DNA of 64,000 nucleotides, from contig NZ_MKCR01000033.1 of assembly GCF_001855565.1 (NCBI RefSeq), positions 186,001 to 250,000 on the forward strand. The letters are read 5' to 3'. The notes below the pieces were generated by a model. That model ran no database searches. It was not told the DNA's origin and saw only the letters and a program-made list of their open reading frames with translations. Shown in pieces: positions 46,861-55,937 of the stretch; the stretch's first letter is position 1, and the number at the start of each line of letters is the position of its first letter. The stretch comes from Chromobacterium amazonense. Its GTDB lineage: Bacteria > Pseudomonadota > Gammaproteobacteria > Burkholderiales > Chromobacteriaceae. A program made the translations under genes and the position numbers.

Positions 46861-47771
46861 CTTGGCCGGCCATCACTGAGTTGAAGACGCACTACCCGAA
46901 TATTCGGCTGAGTTGGCTGGCGGAAGAAAGCTTTGCCGACATCGCCCGGCTGCATCCGCAGGTGGCGGAGGTGTTGACGCTGCGCTGGCGAAGCTGGCGC
47001 AAGCGTTTGCTGCAGCTCGAGGCCTGGCGAGAGTTGCGGGCTTTGAAGCGTCAGCTGCGCGATACCCACTTCGATTTGGTGCTGGACAGCCAGGGTTTGC
47101 TGAAGAGCGCGATTCCGGCCAAGTGGGCCGGCGCGCCGCTGGCCGGGTTGGATTGGTCCAGCGCGCGCGAATCGCTGGCCAGCCTGTTCTACGACAAGAA
47201 ACACACGGTTTCCCGGCAGCTGTCGGCCATCGAGCGCAACCGCCTGCTGTTCGGCCGCTGTTTTGGCTATGCGCCGCAAGGCGCGCCGCAGTTCGGCGTT
47301 TGTCCGGGCGAGCGGCCCGCCTGGATGCTCTCCGGCCGTTACGCTGTGCTGCTGCATGCCACCAGCCGCGCGTCCAAGGAATGGCCGGAGACGCATTGGG
47401 TCGCGCTGGGGCAGGCGTTGTCGGCCGCCCACGACATGGTGACGGTGCTGCCCTGGGGAAATGAGCGGGAAAAAGCGCGCGCCGAACGGCAGGCCGCCCA
47501 ATTGCCTGCCGCGGTGGTGGCGCCGCGGATGAGTCTGATCGAGGCTGCCGGATTGCTGGGCCACGCCAGCGCCGTCATCGGCGTCGATACCGGCCTGGCC
47601 CACCTGGCCAATGCCTTGAGCGTACCCCTAGTGGCGATTTACACCGACACCGATCCGCAGCAGACCGGCGTGGTGGAGACGCCTTGGGCGACCAATCTGG
47701 GCCATATCGGCCAATGCCCGACGGTGGAAGACGTGCTGGCGGCGCTGCGCTCGCGGCAGGATTGGCAATGA
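46812..47771 (+). CDS. waaC: Lipopolysaccharide heptosyltransferase I
   Basis: A 319-residue GT9 enzyme that adds the first L-glycero-D-manno-heptose to Kdo in the LPS inner core. MNVLIVRTSSMGDLIHTWPA matches the E. coli WaaC start; HATSRASKEWPETHW and GVDTGLAHLANALS carry the ADP-heptose-binding residues. ATG 46812 is preferred over 46800 and 46809 by that match. A DnaA box lies at codons 14-17. Its TGA overlaps the ATG of waaA. Confidence 0.93.
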   Translation: MNVLIVRTSSMGDLIHTWPAITELKTHYPNIRLSWLAEESFADIARLHPQVAEVLTLRWRSWRKRLLQLEAWRELRALKRQLRDTHFDLVLDSQGLLKSAIPAKWAGAPLAGLDWSSARESLASLFYDKKHTVSRQLSAIERNRLLFGRCFGYAPQGAPQFGVCPGERPAWMLSGRYAVLLHATSRASKEWPETHWVALGQALSAAHDMVTVLPWGNEREKARAERQAAQLPAAVVAPRMSLIEAAGLLGHASAVIGVDTGLAHLANALSVPLVAIYTDTDPQQTGVVETPWATNLGHIGQCPTVEDVLAALRSRQDWQ

Positions 47772-49036
47772 GCTGGCAGCGCGCGCTTTACAACGGCTTG
47801 TTATGGGCGTTGAAGCCGCTGATCCGCCGCTATCTGCAAAAGCGGGCGCGCAAGGCGCCGGCCTACCTGGAGCATTGGGACGAGCGTTTCGGCCAGGCGC
47901 TGTCGCCCAAAGCTAACGGCGCGATCTGGATACACGCGGTGTCGGTAGGCGAAACCCGAGCCGCGCAGCCGCTGGTGGCCGCCATCCGCCGTCAATGGCC
48001 GGATGCGCCGCTTTTGTTGACGCAGATGACGCCGACCGGCCGCGCCACGGCGGAACAGCTGTATCCGGACGCCGAAGTGCGCTATCTGCCGTATGATTAC
48101 CCGCAGGCGGCGGCGGATTTTCTGCGCGCTTACCGGCCGCGTTGCGGCGTGCTGATGGAAACCGAGATCTGGCCCAATCTGCTGCATGCCGCCGCCGAGC
48201 AAGGAGTGCCGCTGCTGTTGGCCAATGCCAGATTGTCGGATAAATCGCTGAAAGGCTATCGCAAGGCATTGGGGCTGATTCGGCCTGCTGTTCAGAAATT
48301 GACCGCCGTTGCCGCGCAAACCAAAGAAGATGCAGACCGTTTGCGTCAATTGGGCGCGCAAAACATCATCGTCTGCGGCAGCAGCAAATATGATATTGAA
48401 ATTGATAAAGCGCAGTGGCATCTGGCCGGCGCGTTTCATGAACGCATTGGCCGGCGGCCGGTGCTGCTGTGCGCCAGCACCCGGGACGGCGAGGAAGCGC
48501 TGATTCTGGACGCGTGGCGGGCGGCCGGCGGCGCGGTGGGCAACACGCTGCTGGCGCTGGTGCCGCGCCATCCGGAACGCTGGGGCGAGGTGGCGCGGCT
48601 GGCGAGCGAGCGCGGCTTCAAGCTGCAGCGGCGCAGCGACGACGCAGCCGTGGTCGCCGACACTCAGGTGTGGCTTGGCGACAGCATGGGCGAGATGTTC
48701 GGCTACCTGGGCGCTTGCGATGTGGCCTTCATCGGCGGCAGCCTGCTGCCGTTTGGTTGCCATAATCTGATAGAGCCGGCGCTGATGGGCGTGCCGGCGC
48801 TGTTTGGACCGTCAGTGTTCAATTTTCAGCAGGCCGCGGCCGATTCATTGGCCGCCGGCGCCGGATGCCAGGTGGCCGATGCCGGCGAGCTGGTGTCCAC
48901 CGCCCTGGCCTTGTTGGCCGATCCGGCGGCTGCCGAAGCCATGCGCGGCGGCGCGGCGCGTTTCCGCGATGCGCACCGCGGCGCCAGCGAACGGATGTTG
49001 GCCGTGCTGAAGTCGGTATTGGAGCCGGCCAGCTGA
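47768..49036 (+). CDS. waaA: 3-deoxy-D-manno-octulosonic acid transferase
   Basis: A 422-residue GT30 enzyme that transfers Kdo from CMP-Kdo to lipid A precursor at the inner membrane. An N-terminal membrane anchor (about 5-20), the catalytic HAVSVGETRAAQPLV with the active Glu, PTGRATAEQLYPD, LMETEIWPNLL and FIGGSLLPFGCHNLIEPA are all present. It starts within the waaC stop codon, so the two are coupled. Whether it adds one or two Kdo units cannot be read. Confidence 0.95.
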   Translation: MSWQRALYNGLLWALKPLIRRYLQKRARKAPAYLEHWDERFGQALSPKANGAIWIHAVSVGETRAAQPLVAAIRRQWPDAPLLLTQMTPTGRATAEQLYPDAEVRYLPYDYPQAAADFLRAYRPRCGVLMETEIWPNLLHAAAEQGVPLLLANARLSDKSLKGYRKALGLIRPAVQKLTAVAAQTKEDADRLRQLGAQNIIVCGSSKYDIEIDKAQWHLAGAFHERIGRRPVLLCASTRDGEEALILDAWRAAGGAVGNTLLALVPRHPERWGEVARLASERGFKLQRRSDDAAVVADTQVWLGDSMGEMFGYLGACDVAFIGGSLLPFGCHNLIEPALMGVPALFGPSVFNFQQAAADSLAAGAGCQVADAGELVSTALALLADPAAAEAMRGGAARFRDAHRGASERMLAVLKSVLEPAS

Positions 49037-49054
49037 GGAACCGCTCTTAGACGA

Positions 49055-49094
49055 CAAGGCCGCCTGTCGATTTGGCAAGGCGGCCTGGTCTTTT
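49055..49094 (+). terminator. Terminator of the waaC-waaA operon
   Basis: Stem AGGCCGCC (49057-49064) with GGCGGCCT (49079-49086), then GGTCTTTT. The loop is long (14 nt). Confidence 0.75.
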
Positions 49095-49111
49095 GGGGCT
49101 GAGCGCGAAGC

Positions 49112-49840
49112 TTAGTTGCGGGCGGCCGGCGGATTCAGCGGAAAGGCGAACAGGTCGCGGCGGTAAGTTTCCACCACCAGGCTGAACGGCGTGCCGCCGT
49201 CCTTGTACAGCACCGCGCGGTGCTGCAGCACCCGCTCCGGGATATCCAGGCCGGACTGGCTCATGGCCGCCGGCAGCGGACGCGTTTCCCAGCCCTGCGG
49301 CAAGGGGGACCACAACAGGCGCGCGCTTTCGGTGCGTCGGGTGAAGTTCAGCGCGCGCACTGCGGTGCCGAACGGGGTGTCGGTGGTATCCAACAGATGG
49401 TTCATCTCCGGCGTCAGCCGCGACGGCACATACCAGTTGTCGGCTTCGGACAGCACATGGTCGCCGCAGGCCAGTTGCACGCGGCGATAGCCTATCGCCT
49501 CGTCGGCCCCCACTTTCAGCTGGCTGCGCACCTCGGCGTCGGCCGGCTTGCGGGTGGCGGTGTCGCGCAACGCGCGGATGCGAGGCTCGGCCGCCAGTTG
49601 GTGCGCCTCGCACCATTGTTGCAGCGTGCGGGTGGCGCTGGGCTGGCTCAACAGCGTGGCGTTGACCGATTGCAGCAGGGCCAGCGCCTTGACGCGGGTG
49701 GCGGCGTCGTCGCGCCAACCCGGATAATCCCAGCCATCGGCTCGCGCGGCGCTCGCGCACAGCAACAACCCGCAGGCAAAGGGGAGAAAACGTGCGGCGG
49801 AACCCCGCATTGGGCGATTATGCTTCATAGATTTTCGCAT
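49112..49840 (-). CDS. Exported chorismate-lyase-like (UbiC/UTRA-fold) protein
   Basis: A 242-residue protein with a signal peptide (FLPFACGLLLCASAARA, cleaved before DGW). The mature part resembles the chorismate lyase fold: IGYRRVQLACGDHVLSEADNWYVP, ALNFTRRTE and LQHRAVLYKDGGTPFSLVVETYRRDLF. Chorismate lyase itself (UbiC) is cytoplasmic, so a periplasmic copy is odd and its substrate is unknown. The start is unclear (49840, 49828 or 49810); none has a good ribosome-binding site. Converges on waaA. Confidence 0.7.
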   Translation of the reverse strand: MRKSMKHNRPMRGSAARFLPFACGLLLCASAARADGWDYPGWRDDAATRVKALALLQSVNATLLSQPSATRTLQQWCEAHQLAAEPRIRALRDTATRKPADAEVRSQLKVGADEAIGYRRVQLACGDHVLSEADNWYVPSRLTPEMNHLLDTTDTPFGTAVRALNFTRRTESARLLWSPLPQGWETRPLPAAMSQSGLDIPERVLQHRAVLYKDGGTPFSLVVETYRRDLFAFPLNPPAARN

Positions 49841-49999
49841 CAATTAGAATAAATACATTAAAGACCCTAAAGATAAACGTAAAGTTTACTGTCTGAATAC
49901 TGAAGTTCGTCGGCTTTTCCGCTACCTTGAAAATTGCGCTGGCCGCAACGGGCGGGTTGGCGCCGTTTTCCTTACTCATTGTCCTGACAAGGAGCAGCC

Positions 50000-50602
50000 A
50001 TGGCCAACGAATATCAGCCCCTGCCCACGCTGACTCTGCCACGCGCCACGGATTTGGTGCAACTGGAGCAGCGTCCGCATCCGCCCATCAATATGCAAAG
50101 CCCGGCGTTGAGCGTCATGACCGATCTGAGGCTGGTGAATCCAGTCGGCATCCGCGGCGGCGCGGACCTGCGCGAGGCCCATCAGCGCATGATCAGCCAC
50201 GGCATCCGCCTGTTGTTCGTTCATGACGACGACGGCAGCCTGCTCGGCATCGTCACCGCGGTCGATCTCTTGGGCGAGCGGCCCATCCAGTGCATGAAGG
50301 AGCATGGCAAGCATCATGCAGATCTGCAGGTGTCCGATGTGATGACGCCGCGCGACAAGCTGGACGCCTTGCGGCTGGAAGACGTGGCGGCGGCGAATGT
50401 CGGCCAACTGATCGCCACCATGAAGCAGCTGGGCCGCCAGCACGCGCTGGTGCTGGAAATCAATCCGGGCAACGGCCATTACGAAGTGTGCGGCTTGTTC
50501 TCCACCTCCCACATGGCGCGTCTTCTGGGCATGCCTTTGTCCTTCATTCGCGTGCCGCAAGCCTTGTCGGAAATCCAGTACTCCTTGCTGTATACCGGCT
50601 GA
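50000..50602 (+). CDS. CBS-domain protein
   Basis: A 200-residue protein with two CBS motifs: DLREAHQRMISHGIRLLFVHDDDGSLLGIV (shown in part: GIRLLFVHDDDGSLLGIV) at about 55-90, and a second, divergent one at about 110-190. CBS pairs bind adenine nucleotides and gate partner proteins, but no enzyme domain is fused here. An AAGGAG lies 7 nt before ATG 50000. Single gene; the partner is unknown. Confidence 0.85.
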   Translation: MANEYQPLPTLTLPRATDLVQLEQRPHPPINMQSPALSVMTDLRLVNPVGIRGGADLREAHQRMISHGIRLLFVHDDDGSLLGIVTAVDLLGERPIQCMKEHGKHHADLQVSDVMTPRDKLDALRLEDVAAANVGQLIATMKQLGRQHALVLEINPGNGHYEVCGLFSTSHMARLLGMPLSFIRVPQALSEIQYSLLYTG

Positions 50603-50688
50603 CACCTGCGCAAGTCGGCAAGAATCGGGTCGCGGCTCGCGCAATGCCCCTTTAGACTGGCTTCATGACATAGCATCGGGAGCTAGAC

Positions 50689-51585
50689 ATGAATGGCCCG
50701 CTCGAATATGCAGGGGAAAACGCCGCGGAGGGAGGACGCGATTACGTCCGCATCCGCGACGCGATCCGCTACCTGATTGCCCATGCCGGCGAGCAGCCGC
50801 GGCTGGCCGATGTGGCCGCGGCGCTGCATCTGTCCGAATCGCGCCTGCAGCGCTTGTTCACGCAGTGGGCCGGGGTCAGTCCCAAGCGCTTCATCCAGCA
50901 GCTGACCTGCGAAGCCGCCAAGGTTCGTTTGGCGGCGGGCGCGCCGGTGCTGCCGCTGTCGCATGAACTGGGCCTGTCCGGCGGCAGCCGGCTGCACGAT
51001 CTGTTCGTCACCTTGGAGGCCATGACGCCTGGCGAATTCCAGCGCGGCGGCGCCGGGCTGGACATTATATGGAGCGTGGAAGCCAGCCGTTTTGGCCCGG
51101 CGCTGCTGGCGCGGACTGATCGCGGCATCTGCGCCTTGCAGTTCGTCGCCGACGAAGCCGCCGGCGAAGCCTGGTTGCAGGATCAGTGGCCGCACGCCGC
51201 TTTGCATTGGCGGCCTGGCCAGGGGCAGGCGCTGTGCGAACGGCTGTTTTCTCCCTTGTCCGAGCGCAGCGGCGCGCCGCTGGCGCTGCGGGTGCAAGGT
51301 AGCAATTTCCAGATCCAGGTATGGCGGGCGCTGCTGTCCGTGCCATATGGCGGCCTGATCAGCTATGGCCAGCTGGCGGCGCGCATGGGGCAGCCTAGCG
51401 CGGCGCGCGCAGTCGGCAGCGCGGTCGGCGCCAATCCGGTGGCCTGGCTGATTCCCTGCCATCGGGTGATCCGGTCTGAGGGGGCGCTGGGCCAATACCG
51501 CTGGGGGGAGGAGCGCAAGCTCGATCTGATCGCCTGGGAAAACGCGCGGCTGAGCCGCGAGACGCTCACAGCATCGGTGGCATGA
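50689..51585 (+). CDS. AraC-type regulator fused to O6-methylguanine-DNA methyltransferase (Ada-like, no N-terminal zinc domain)
   Basis: A 298-residue protein: an AraC helix-turn-helix (about 20-115, LADVAAALHLSESRLQRLF) and a C-terminal alkyltransferase domain with the acceptor Cys257 in IPCHRVI and the DNA-intercalating YGGLISYGQLA. E. coli Ada also has an N-terminal zinc-Cys domain that senses methylphosphotriesters; it is missing here. So this protein repairs O6-methylguanine but any switch in its regulation must use Cys257 or another signal. Confidence 0.9.
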   Translation: MNGPLEYAGENAAEGGRDYVRIRDAIRYLIAHAGEQPRLADVAAALHLSESRLQRLFTQWAGVSPKRFIQQLTCEAAKVRLAAGAPVLPLSHELGLSGGSRLHDLFVTLEAMTPGEFQRGGAGLDIIWSVEASRFGPALLARTDRGICALQFVADEAAGEAWLQDQWPHAALHWRPGQGQALCERLFSPLSERSGAPLALRVQGSNFQIQVWRALLSVPYGGLISYGQLAARMGQPSAARAVGSAVGANPVAWLIPCHRVIRSEGALGQYRWGEERKLDLIAWENARLSRETLTASVA

Positions 51586-51612
51586 GGCGCATGTTTGCCT
51601 GGCAGGTTCGGC

Positions 51613-52914
51613 TCAGGCCATGGGCAGGCGGATGTCGACCTTGAAGGCGCCGTCTTCTTCAGTCAGGTTCAAGGTGCCGTCGTGCTGTTTGACCACCCGC
51701 GAGACGATGGCGAGGCCGAGGCCGCTGCCGCCATCGGTGCCGCGATGTTCGGCCAAGCGTTCGAACGGGGCCAGCGCGGTTTCGCGCAGCGCCTCCGGTA
51801 TCCCTTTGCCGTGGTCTATTACGGCCAGCCGCGCTTCATTCTCGCCGCGCTCCAGCCGCACGACTACGGGCGGCTGTCCGTAACGGCGGGCGTTTTCCAG
51901 CAGATTGCTCAGCAGGCGCTCCAGCGCCAGCGCGTCGGCCTGCAGTTCCGGTTCGCCGCGGATGTCCAGCCGCGCGTCCATGCCTTCGCGGCGGAAACGC
52001 GCCACCACGCTGGAGGCGAGGTCGGCCAGGGCGACCGGCACCATCTGATTGCTTTCCTCGGCGCGGGCAAAATCGATGAACTGGCGCACGATGCGCGATA
52101 GCTCGTCGATGTCGGACAGCATGTCGTGCTGGTCTACGCTGGCTTCCTGCATTTCCAGCGTCAGCTTGAGGCGGGTCAGCGGCGTGCGCAGATCGTGCGA
52201 CAGCCCGGCCAGCATCAGCCGCCGTTCGCGCGCCGCATTGTCCAGCGCCTGGGCCATGCTGTTGAAGTTGTGGGCCAGCAGCTGCACTTCGCGCGGGCCG
52301 GTTTCGGGAATCTGCTTGGGCATTTCGCCGCTGGCCAGCTCCCGGCTGGCCTGCACCACGCGGCTGATCGGCCGGGTGATGCGCCAGGCAAACAAGGAGG
52401 CCAGGATGGTGGCGAACAGCCCGGCCAGCAGCGAGGCCTGTAGCATGGTGGTGATCATCCGGTCGCGATAGCGGCCGAACGGCATCACCAGCCAGTACGG
52501 CTGGCCTAGCACATGCACATGCACCCACAGCTCGCTATGGTCGTCGCGCAGCGCGAAATGCGCCTGGATAGGCTCATTGAGGTCATGAGACAGCCGCTGC
52601 GTCAGCATGGCGCCGATGGGCGGCAGCTCGTCGGCAAACTGTTGTCCCTGATCGGCGTTGAACGGCAGCAGGCTGGGCAGGCCGGGACGGTTGTAGCTGT
52701 CCAGAAAGTTCTGCTTCTCCTCGTTGTCCATGCCGGTCATGGAGTTTTCCAGGAAGGACAGCGTATCCAGCACCTGGATGTACAGCTGGCGCTCCAGCAG
52801 CTTGTGGCGTTCCCGGTTGGCCAGCGAGATGGTGAACAACTGGGTGGCGATCACCACCGTCATCACCAGCAGCGCCAGCCGGAAGAACAAGGAGCCGAAC
52901 AGCTTGCGTATCAA
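51613..52914 (-). CDS. envZ: Osmosensing-type sensor histidine kinase (EnvZ-like)
   Basis: A 433-residue kinase: TM1 about 12-31, a periplasmic domain of about 125 residues, TM2 about 156-178, HAMP, the phospho-acceptor His240 in AGLSHDLRTPLTRLKL and a HATPase domain with GGSGLGLAIV. It overlaps no gene but starts 3 bp after the regulator's stop codon, so the two are one operon. EnvZ-type kinases adjust porin expression to osmolarity; the sensed signal here is inferred from similarity only. Confidence 0.9.
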   Translation of the reverse strand: MIRKLFGSLFFRLALLVMTVVIATQLFTISLANRERHKLLERQLYIQVLDTLSFLENSMTGMDNEEKQNFLDSYNRPGLPSLLPFNADQGQQFADELPPIGAMLTQRLSHDLNEPIQAHFALRDDHSELWVHVHVLGQPYWLVMPFGRYRDRMITTMLQASLLAGLFATILASLFAWRITRPISRVVQASRELASGEMPKQIPETGPREVQLLAHNFNSMAQALDNAARERRLMLAGLSHDLRTPLTRLKLTLEMQEASVDQHDMLSDIDELSRIVRQFIDFARAEESNQMVPVALADLASSVVARFRREGMDARLDIRGEPELQADALALERLLSNLLENARRYGQPPVVVRLERGENEARLAVIDHGKGIPEALRETALAPFERLAEHRGTDGGSGLGLAIVSRVVKQHDGTLNLTEEDGAFKVDIRLPMA

Positions 52915-52917
52915 GTC

Positions 52918-53643
52918 TTACTCCCTGGGGGAGCCGTCTGGCACGAACACATAGCCGTAGCCCCAGACGGTTTGGATATAGCGCAGCGGGCTGTCGCCGT
53001 TTTCCAGAGCCTTGCGCAGCCGCGAGATATGCACGTCTATGCTGCGGTCCAGCGATTCGCCATTGCCTTTGCCCAGCGCCAGCTCCATCAGCTGTTCGCG
53101 AGTCAGCGGGCGGCGCGGATGGTTGACCAGGACCGACAGCACGGCGAATTCGGCGCTGGTCAGCGCCACCGGCTGGCCGCAACGGCGCAGTTCGCGTTGG
53201 CCCAGGTTCAGCGTGAAATCGCCGAATTCGACGGCGTCATCTGCGCTGTGCTGGGCAGCCAGCGCCGGCGTGGTATGGTGGCGGCGCAGCACGGACTGGA
53301 TGCGCGCGGTCAGTTCGCGTGGATTGAAGGGCTTGGGCAGGTAGTCGTCGGCGCCCATTTCCAGGCCCAGGATGCGGTCGATGTCCTCGCCGCGCGCGGT
53401 CAGCATGATCACCGGCAGCGTCTCGCCCTGCGCGCGCAGGCGGCGCACCACGGCCAGGCCGTCTTCGCCCGGCATCATCACGTCCAGCACGATCAGGTCG
53501 GGACGGTTGCGCGCCAGCTTGCGGTCGAGGTCTTTCGAGTCCGGCAGCGTTTCCACGCTGTAGCCCTGCTGGGTCAGGTAACGGGTCAACAGTTCGCGCA
53601 GCTTGGCGTCGTCGTCGACGACCAGGATTTTATTGTGTTCCAT
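52918..53643 (-). CDS. ompR: OmpR-family response regulator
   Basis: A 241-residue regulator: a receiver domain with phospho-acceptor Asp54 (IVLDVMMPGEDG) and a C-terminal winged helix (about 135-235, LTSAEFAVLSVLVNHPRRPLT shown in part: EFAVLSVLVNHP). MEHNKILVVDDDAKLRELL is close to OmpR of other Proteobacteria. First gene of the pair with the EnvZ-like kinase. Porin genes such as the chitoporin at 10.5 kb could be targets, but no site was found. Confidence 0.92.
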   Translation of the reverse strand: MEHNKILVVDDDAKLRELLTRYLTQQGYSVETLPDSKDLDRKLARNRPDLIVLDVMMPGEDGLAVVRRLRAQGETLPVIMLTARGEDIDRILGLEMGADDYLPKPFNPRELTARIQSVLRRHHTTPALAAQHSADDAVEFGDFTLNLGQRELRRCGQPVALTSAEFAVLSVLVNHPRRPLTREQLMELALGKGNGESLDRSIDVHISRLRKALENGDSPLRYIQTVWGYGYVFVPDGSPRE

Positions 53644-53940
53644 ATGCTGTTCCTTGGGTGTTCTGGTTGGCAGCTTAAGCGCTCGCGCGCCTCAGCTGTC
53701 GGGCCTTGTTTTTACAGATGTTAAGCTGATGCCCCGCGCTACAGTCCTTAACAATTGTGCCGCCAGAACTGACGTATGGGCAAATGCTTGCGTTTAAGCT
53801 GAAGCAACTGTCGAAAACCTGCGGCGCAATACCTTTAGTTGCCGCGTGATGGTTACAAACGGTCCGTGGCCTTCCGGGCCGGTCTTGATCGGGGAATGAC
53901 TTGAGCATGAAGGGTTCCCCCCCGCCGTGGACAAGGTAAA

Positions 53941-54294
53941 ATGGCGATTATGAAGCGATATCTGATCACTCTGCTGAGCGCAAGCCTGTTGCTGCAACAG
54001 GCGGCATGGTCGCGTCCGCAGAAAGAATCGCCGCCGCAGCGCGACAGGGGAACCTGGAATCAGATGTCGCGCAAAACCTGCGAAGCCAAGCGCAGTTGTC
54101 CAGACAGCCGCCGGCTGCAGGAGTTGCAGCTGCGCGAGGCCGCGCGCAACGGCGATATCGGCTTCGATCCCGCGCGCCATCCAAACCGTATGATGCCGCC
54201 GCCTCCCGACGGCCATCCACAAACTATACCCAGCAAGCCCAATTTTTGGCAGGATAAGCACAGACAGGCACTGGAGCACAGCCAGTCCGAATAA
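53941..54294 (+). CDS. Small secreted hypothetical protein
   Basis: A 117-residue protein with a signal peptide (about 1-24, LLSASLLLQQAAWS) and a charged, proline-rich mature part (PHPNRMMPPPPDGHPQ-like segment near 85-95) with just two cysteines (TCEAKRSC). Not recognised. AAGG lies close to ATG 53941; ATG 53950 is a possible start. It is followed 62 bp later by another small secreted protein gene on the same strand. Confidence 0.65.
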   Translation: MAIMKRYLITLLSASLLLQQAAWSRPQKESPPQRDRGTWNQMSRKTCEAKRSCPDSRRLQELQLREAARNGDIGFDPARHPNRMMPPPPDGHPQTIPSKPNFWQDKHRQALEHSQSE

Positions 54295-54356
54295 GAGTGC
54301 GGCACTTGAATGCCGCAGGGTTCCGAATTGTCGTCCGACCGGGAAGGGACGCCGCG

Positions 54357-54809
54357 ATGAAGCAGCAGGGGACATCCAGATGGCAGGGCTATCTGCGGGC
54401 CGGTTTGGGCTTGCTGCTGCTCTGCCAGTACGGCTATGCGGCGGTGCCCGCCATCGATGATGACTGCAGCCGCGCCGTGGCGCCGCAGCGTTGCCAGCTG
54501 CACCGCCAAGGACTGCGCAGCTGCCAGGATCTGGGCGAATCGCGCCGGCGGACCTGTCTGGCCTACTACACCCCGCCCCTGAATTGCCAACGCCAGCGGG
54601 ATGCCAAGCGTTGCGAGGCGCTGGTGGCGGCTCAGACTTCCTGCGAAGGCGCCCTCGGCGCCGCGCGTCGGAAATGCGTGGACGAAAGGCTGCCGGCGGC
54701 TGGCTGCAGCCGCGGCCAGCCGGGCTGCGCCACCGCCGACGAAGGATGCGACGGCGGCAGGCGGCGCGATGCCCGCGAGTGCGCGCCGCCTCTGCCCTTG
54801 GGCGATTGA
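54357..54809 (+). CDS. Cysteine-rich secreted hypothetical protein
   Basis: A 150-residue protein with a signal peptide (about 1-28, LLLLCQYGYA) and about 12 cysteines in the mature part, spaced 6-17 residues apart (DDDC, QRC, RSC, RTC, LNC, KRC, TSC, RKC, AGC, PGC, EGC, REC). The pattern implies several disulfides and resembles no family recognised here. A good AAGGGA lies 7-8 nt before ATG 54357. With the preceding gene it may form a two-gene unit encoding exported small proteins. Confidence 0.7.
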   Translation: MKQQGTSRWQGYLRAGLGLLLLCQYGYAAVPAIDDDCSRAVAPQRCQLHRQGLRSCQDLGESRRRTCLAYYTPPLNCQRQRDAKRCEALVAAQTSCEGALGAARRKCVDERLPAAGCSRGQPGCATADEGCDGGRRRDARECAPPLPLGD

Positions 54810-54882
54810 GGCGGGTTAGGTCGCCGCCCGCTCGGCTCTGAACCAAGGCGCGCCGGCCCAGACAGTGCAGGCGGCGCAGCGC

Positions 54883-55857
54883 TTATGGCAGCAGGATCAC
54901 CGAACCAGTGGTCTTGCGCGCTTCCAGGTCGCGGTGCGCCTGGGCCGCCTCGGCCAGCGGATAGCGATGGGACGGCGCCAGCTTGATCGTGCCGTCTTCC
55001 AGGCGGCGGAACAGCGCGGCGGACGACGCTTCCAGCTCGGCGCGGCTGGCGATGTAATCGCCTAGCTTGGGCCGGGTCAGGAACAAGGAGCCGCGCTTGG
55101 TCAGCTCCAGCGGCGATACCGCCGGAACGGGGCCGGAGGCATTGCCGAAGGTCACCATCATGCCGCGCGGACTCAGGCTGTCCAGCGAGGCTTCGAAGGT
55201 GCTCTTGCCCACCGAATCGAACACCACCGGCACGCCTTTGCCGCCGGTGATCTCGCGCACTCGCGCCGCGACGTCTTCTTCGCTGTAATTGATGACATGG
55301 GCAGCGCCCAGCCGGCGCGCGATCTCGCCCTTGGCCGCCGAGCCGACGGTGGCGATCACCTGCACGCCCATCGCCGACAGCCACTGCAACGCGATCTGGC
55401 CGACGCCGCCGGCGGCGGCGTGCCACAGCACGGTCTGGCCCGGCTGCACCGGGAAGGTGCGTTGCACCAGGTATTCAACAGTCATGCCCTGCAGCATTGC
55501 GCAAGCGGCCGTTTCGTCGGCGATGCCAGCCGGCAGCTTGAGCAGATGCTCCGCGGCGATCAGCCGCTCGCTCGAATACGCGCCCAAGGGCCCGCCGGCA
55601 TAGGCGACGCGATCGCCTGCTCTCAGCCAGTCCACGCCTTCGCCCACGGCAAGCACCACGCCGGCCGCTTCGCTGCCCAGGCCGCTGGGCAAGGGCAGCG
55701 GATACAGGCCGCTGCGTTGGTAGGTATCGATGAAATTGACCCCGATGGCGCTATGGCGCAGATGCACCTCTCCCGGCCCCGGGCGGCCGATCTCCACATT
55801 TTCCAGCTTCAGCACTTCCGGGCCGCCGACGGCGGCGAAAACGATCTTCTGACTCAT
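54883..55857 (-). CDS. qor: NADPH:quinone oxidoreductase (zeta-crystallin type)
   Basis: A 324-residue medium-chain dehydrogenase of the Qor group: no zinc ligands, the NADPH-binding AAAGGVGQIALQWLSAMG and the quinone-site RTFPVQPGQTVL. It begins MSQKIVFAAVGGPEVL, as usual for Qor. The start is ATG 55857 with GAGGAG 8 nt before. It reduces quinones by one electron. Single gene. Confidence 0.9.
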   Translation of the reverse strand: MSQKIVFAAVGGPEVLKLENVEIGRPGPGEVHLRHSAIGVNFIDTYQRSGLYPLPLPSGLGSEAAGVVLAVGEGVDWLRAGDRVAYAGGPLGAYSSERLIAAEHLLKLPAGIADETAACAMLQGMTVEYLVQRTFPVQPGQTVLWHAAAGGVGQIALQWLSAMGVQVIATVGSAAKGEIARRLGAAHVINYSEEDVAARVREITGGKGVPVVFDSVGKSTFEASLDSLSPRGMMVTFGNASGPVPAVSPLELTKRGSLFLTRPKLGDYIASRAELEASSAALFRRLEDGTIKLAPSHRYPLAEAAQAHRDLEARKTTGSVILLP

Positions 55858-55937
55858 GGGCAACTCCTCGCGCAAAATATCGGATCAGTGTGCAGCCGCT
55901 CAGGGCGGCGAACAAGCTCGGCGCGCTGAACGGGGCG

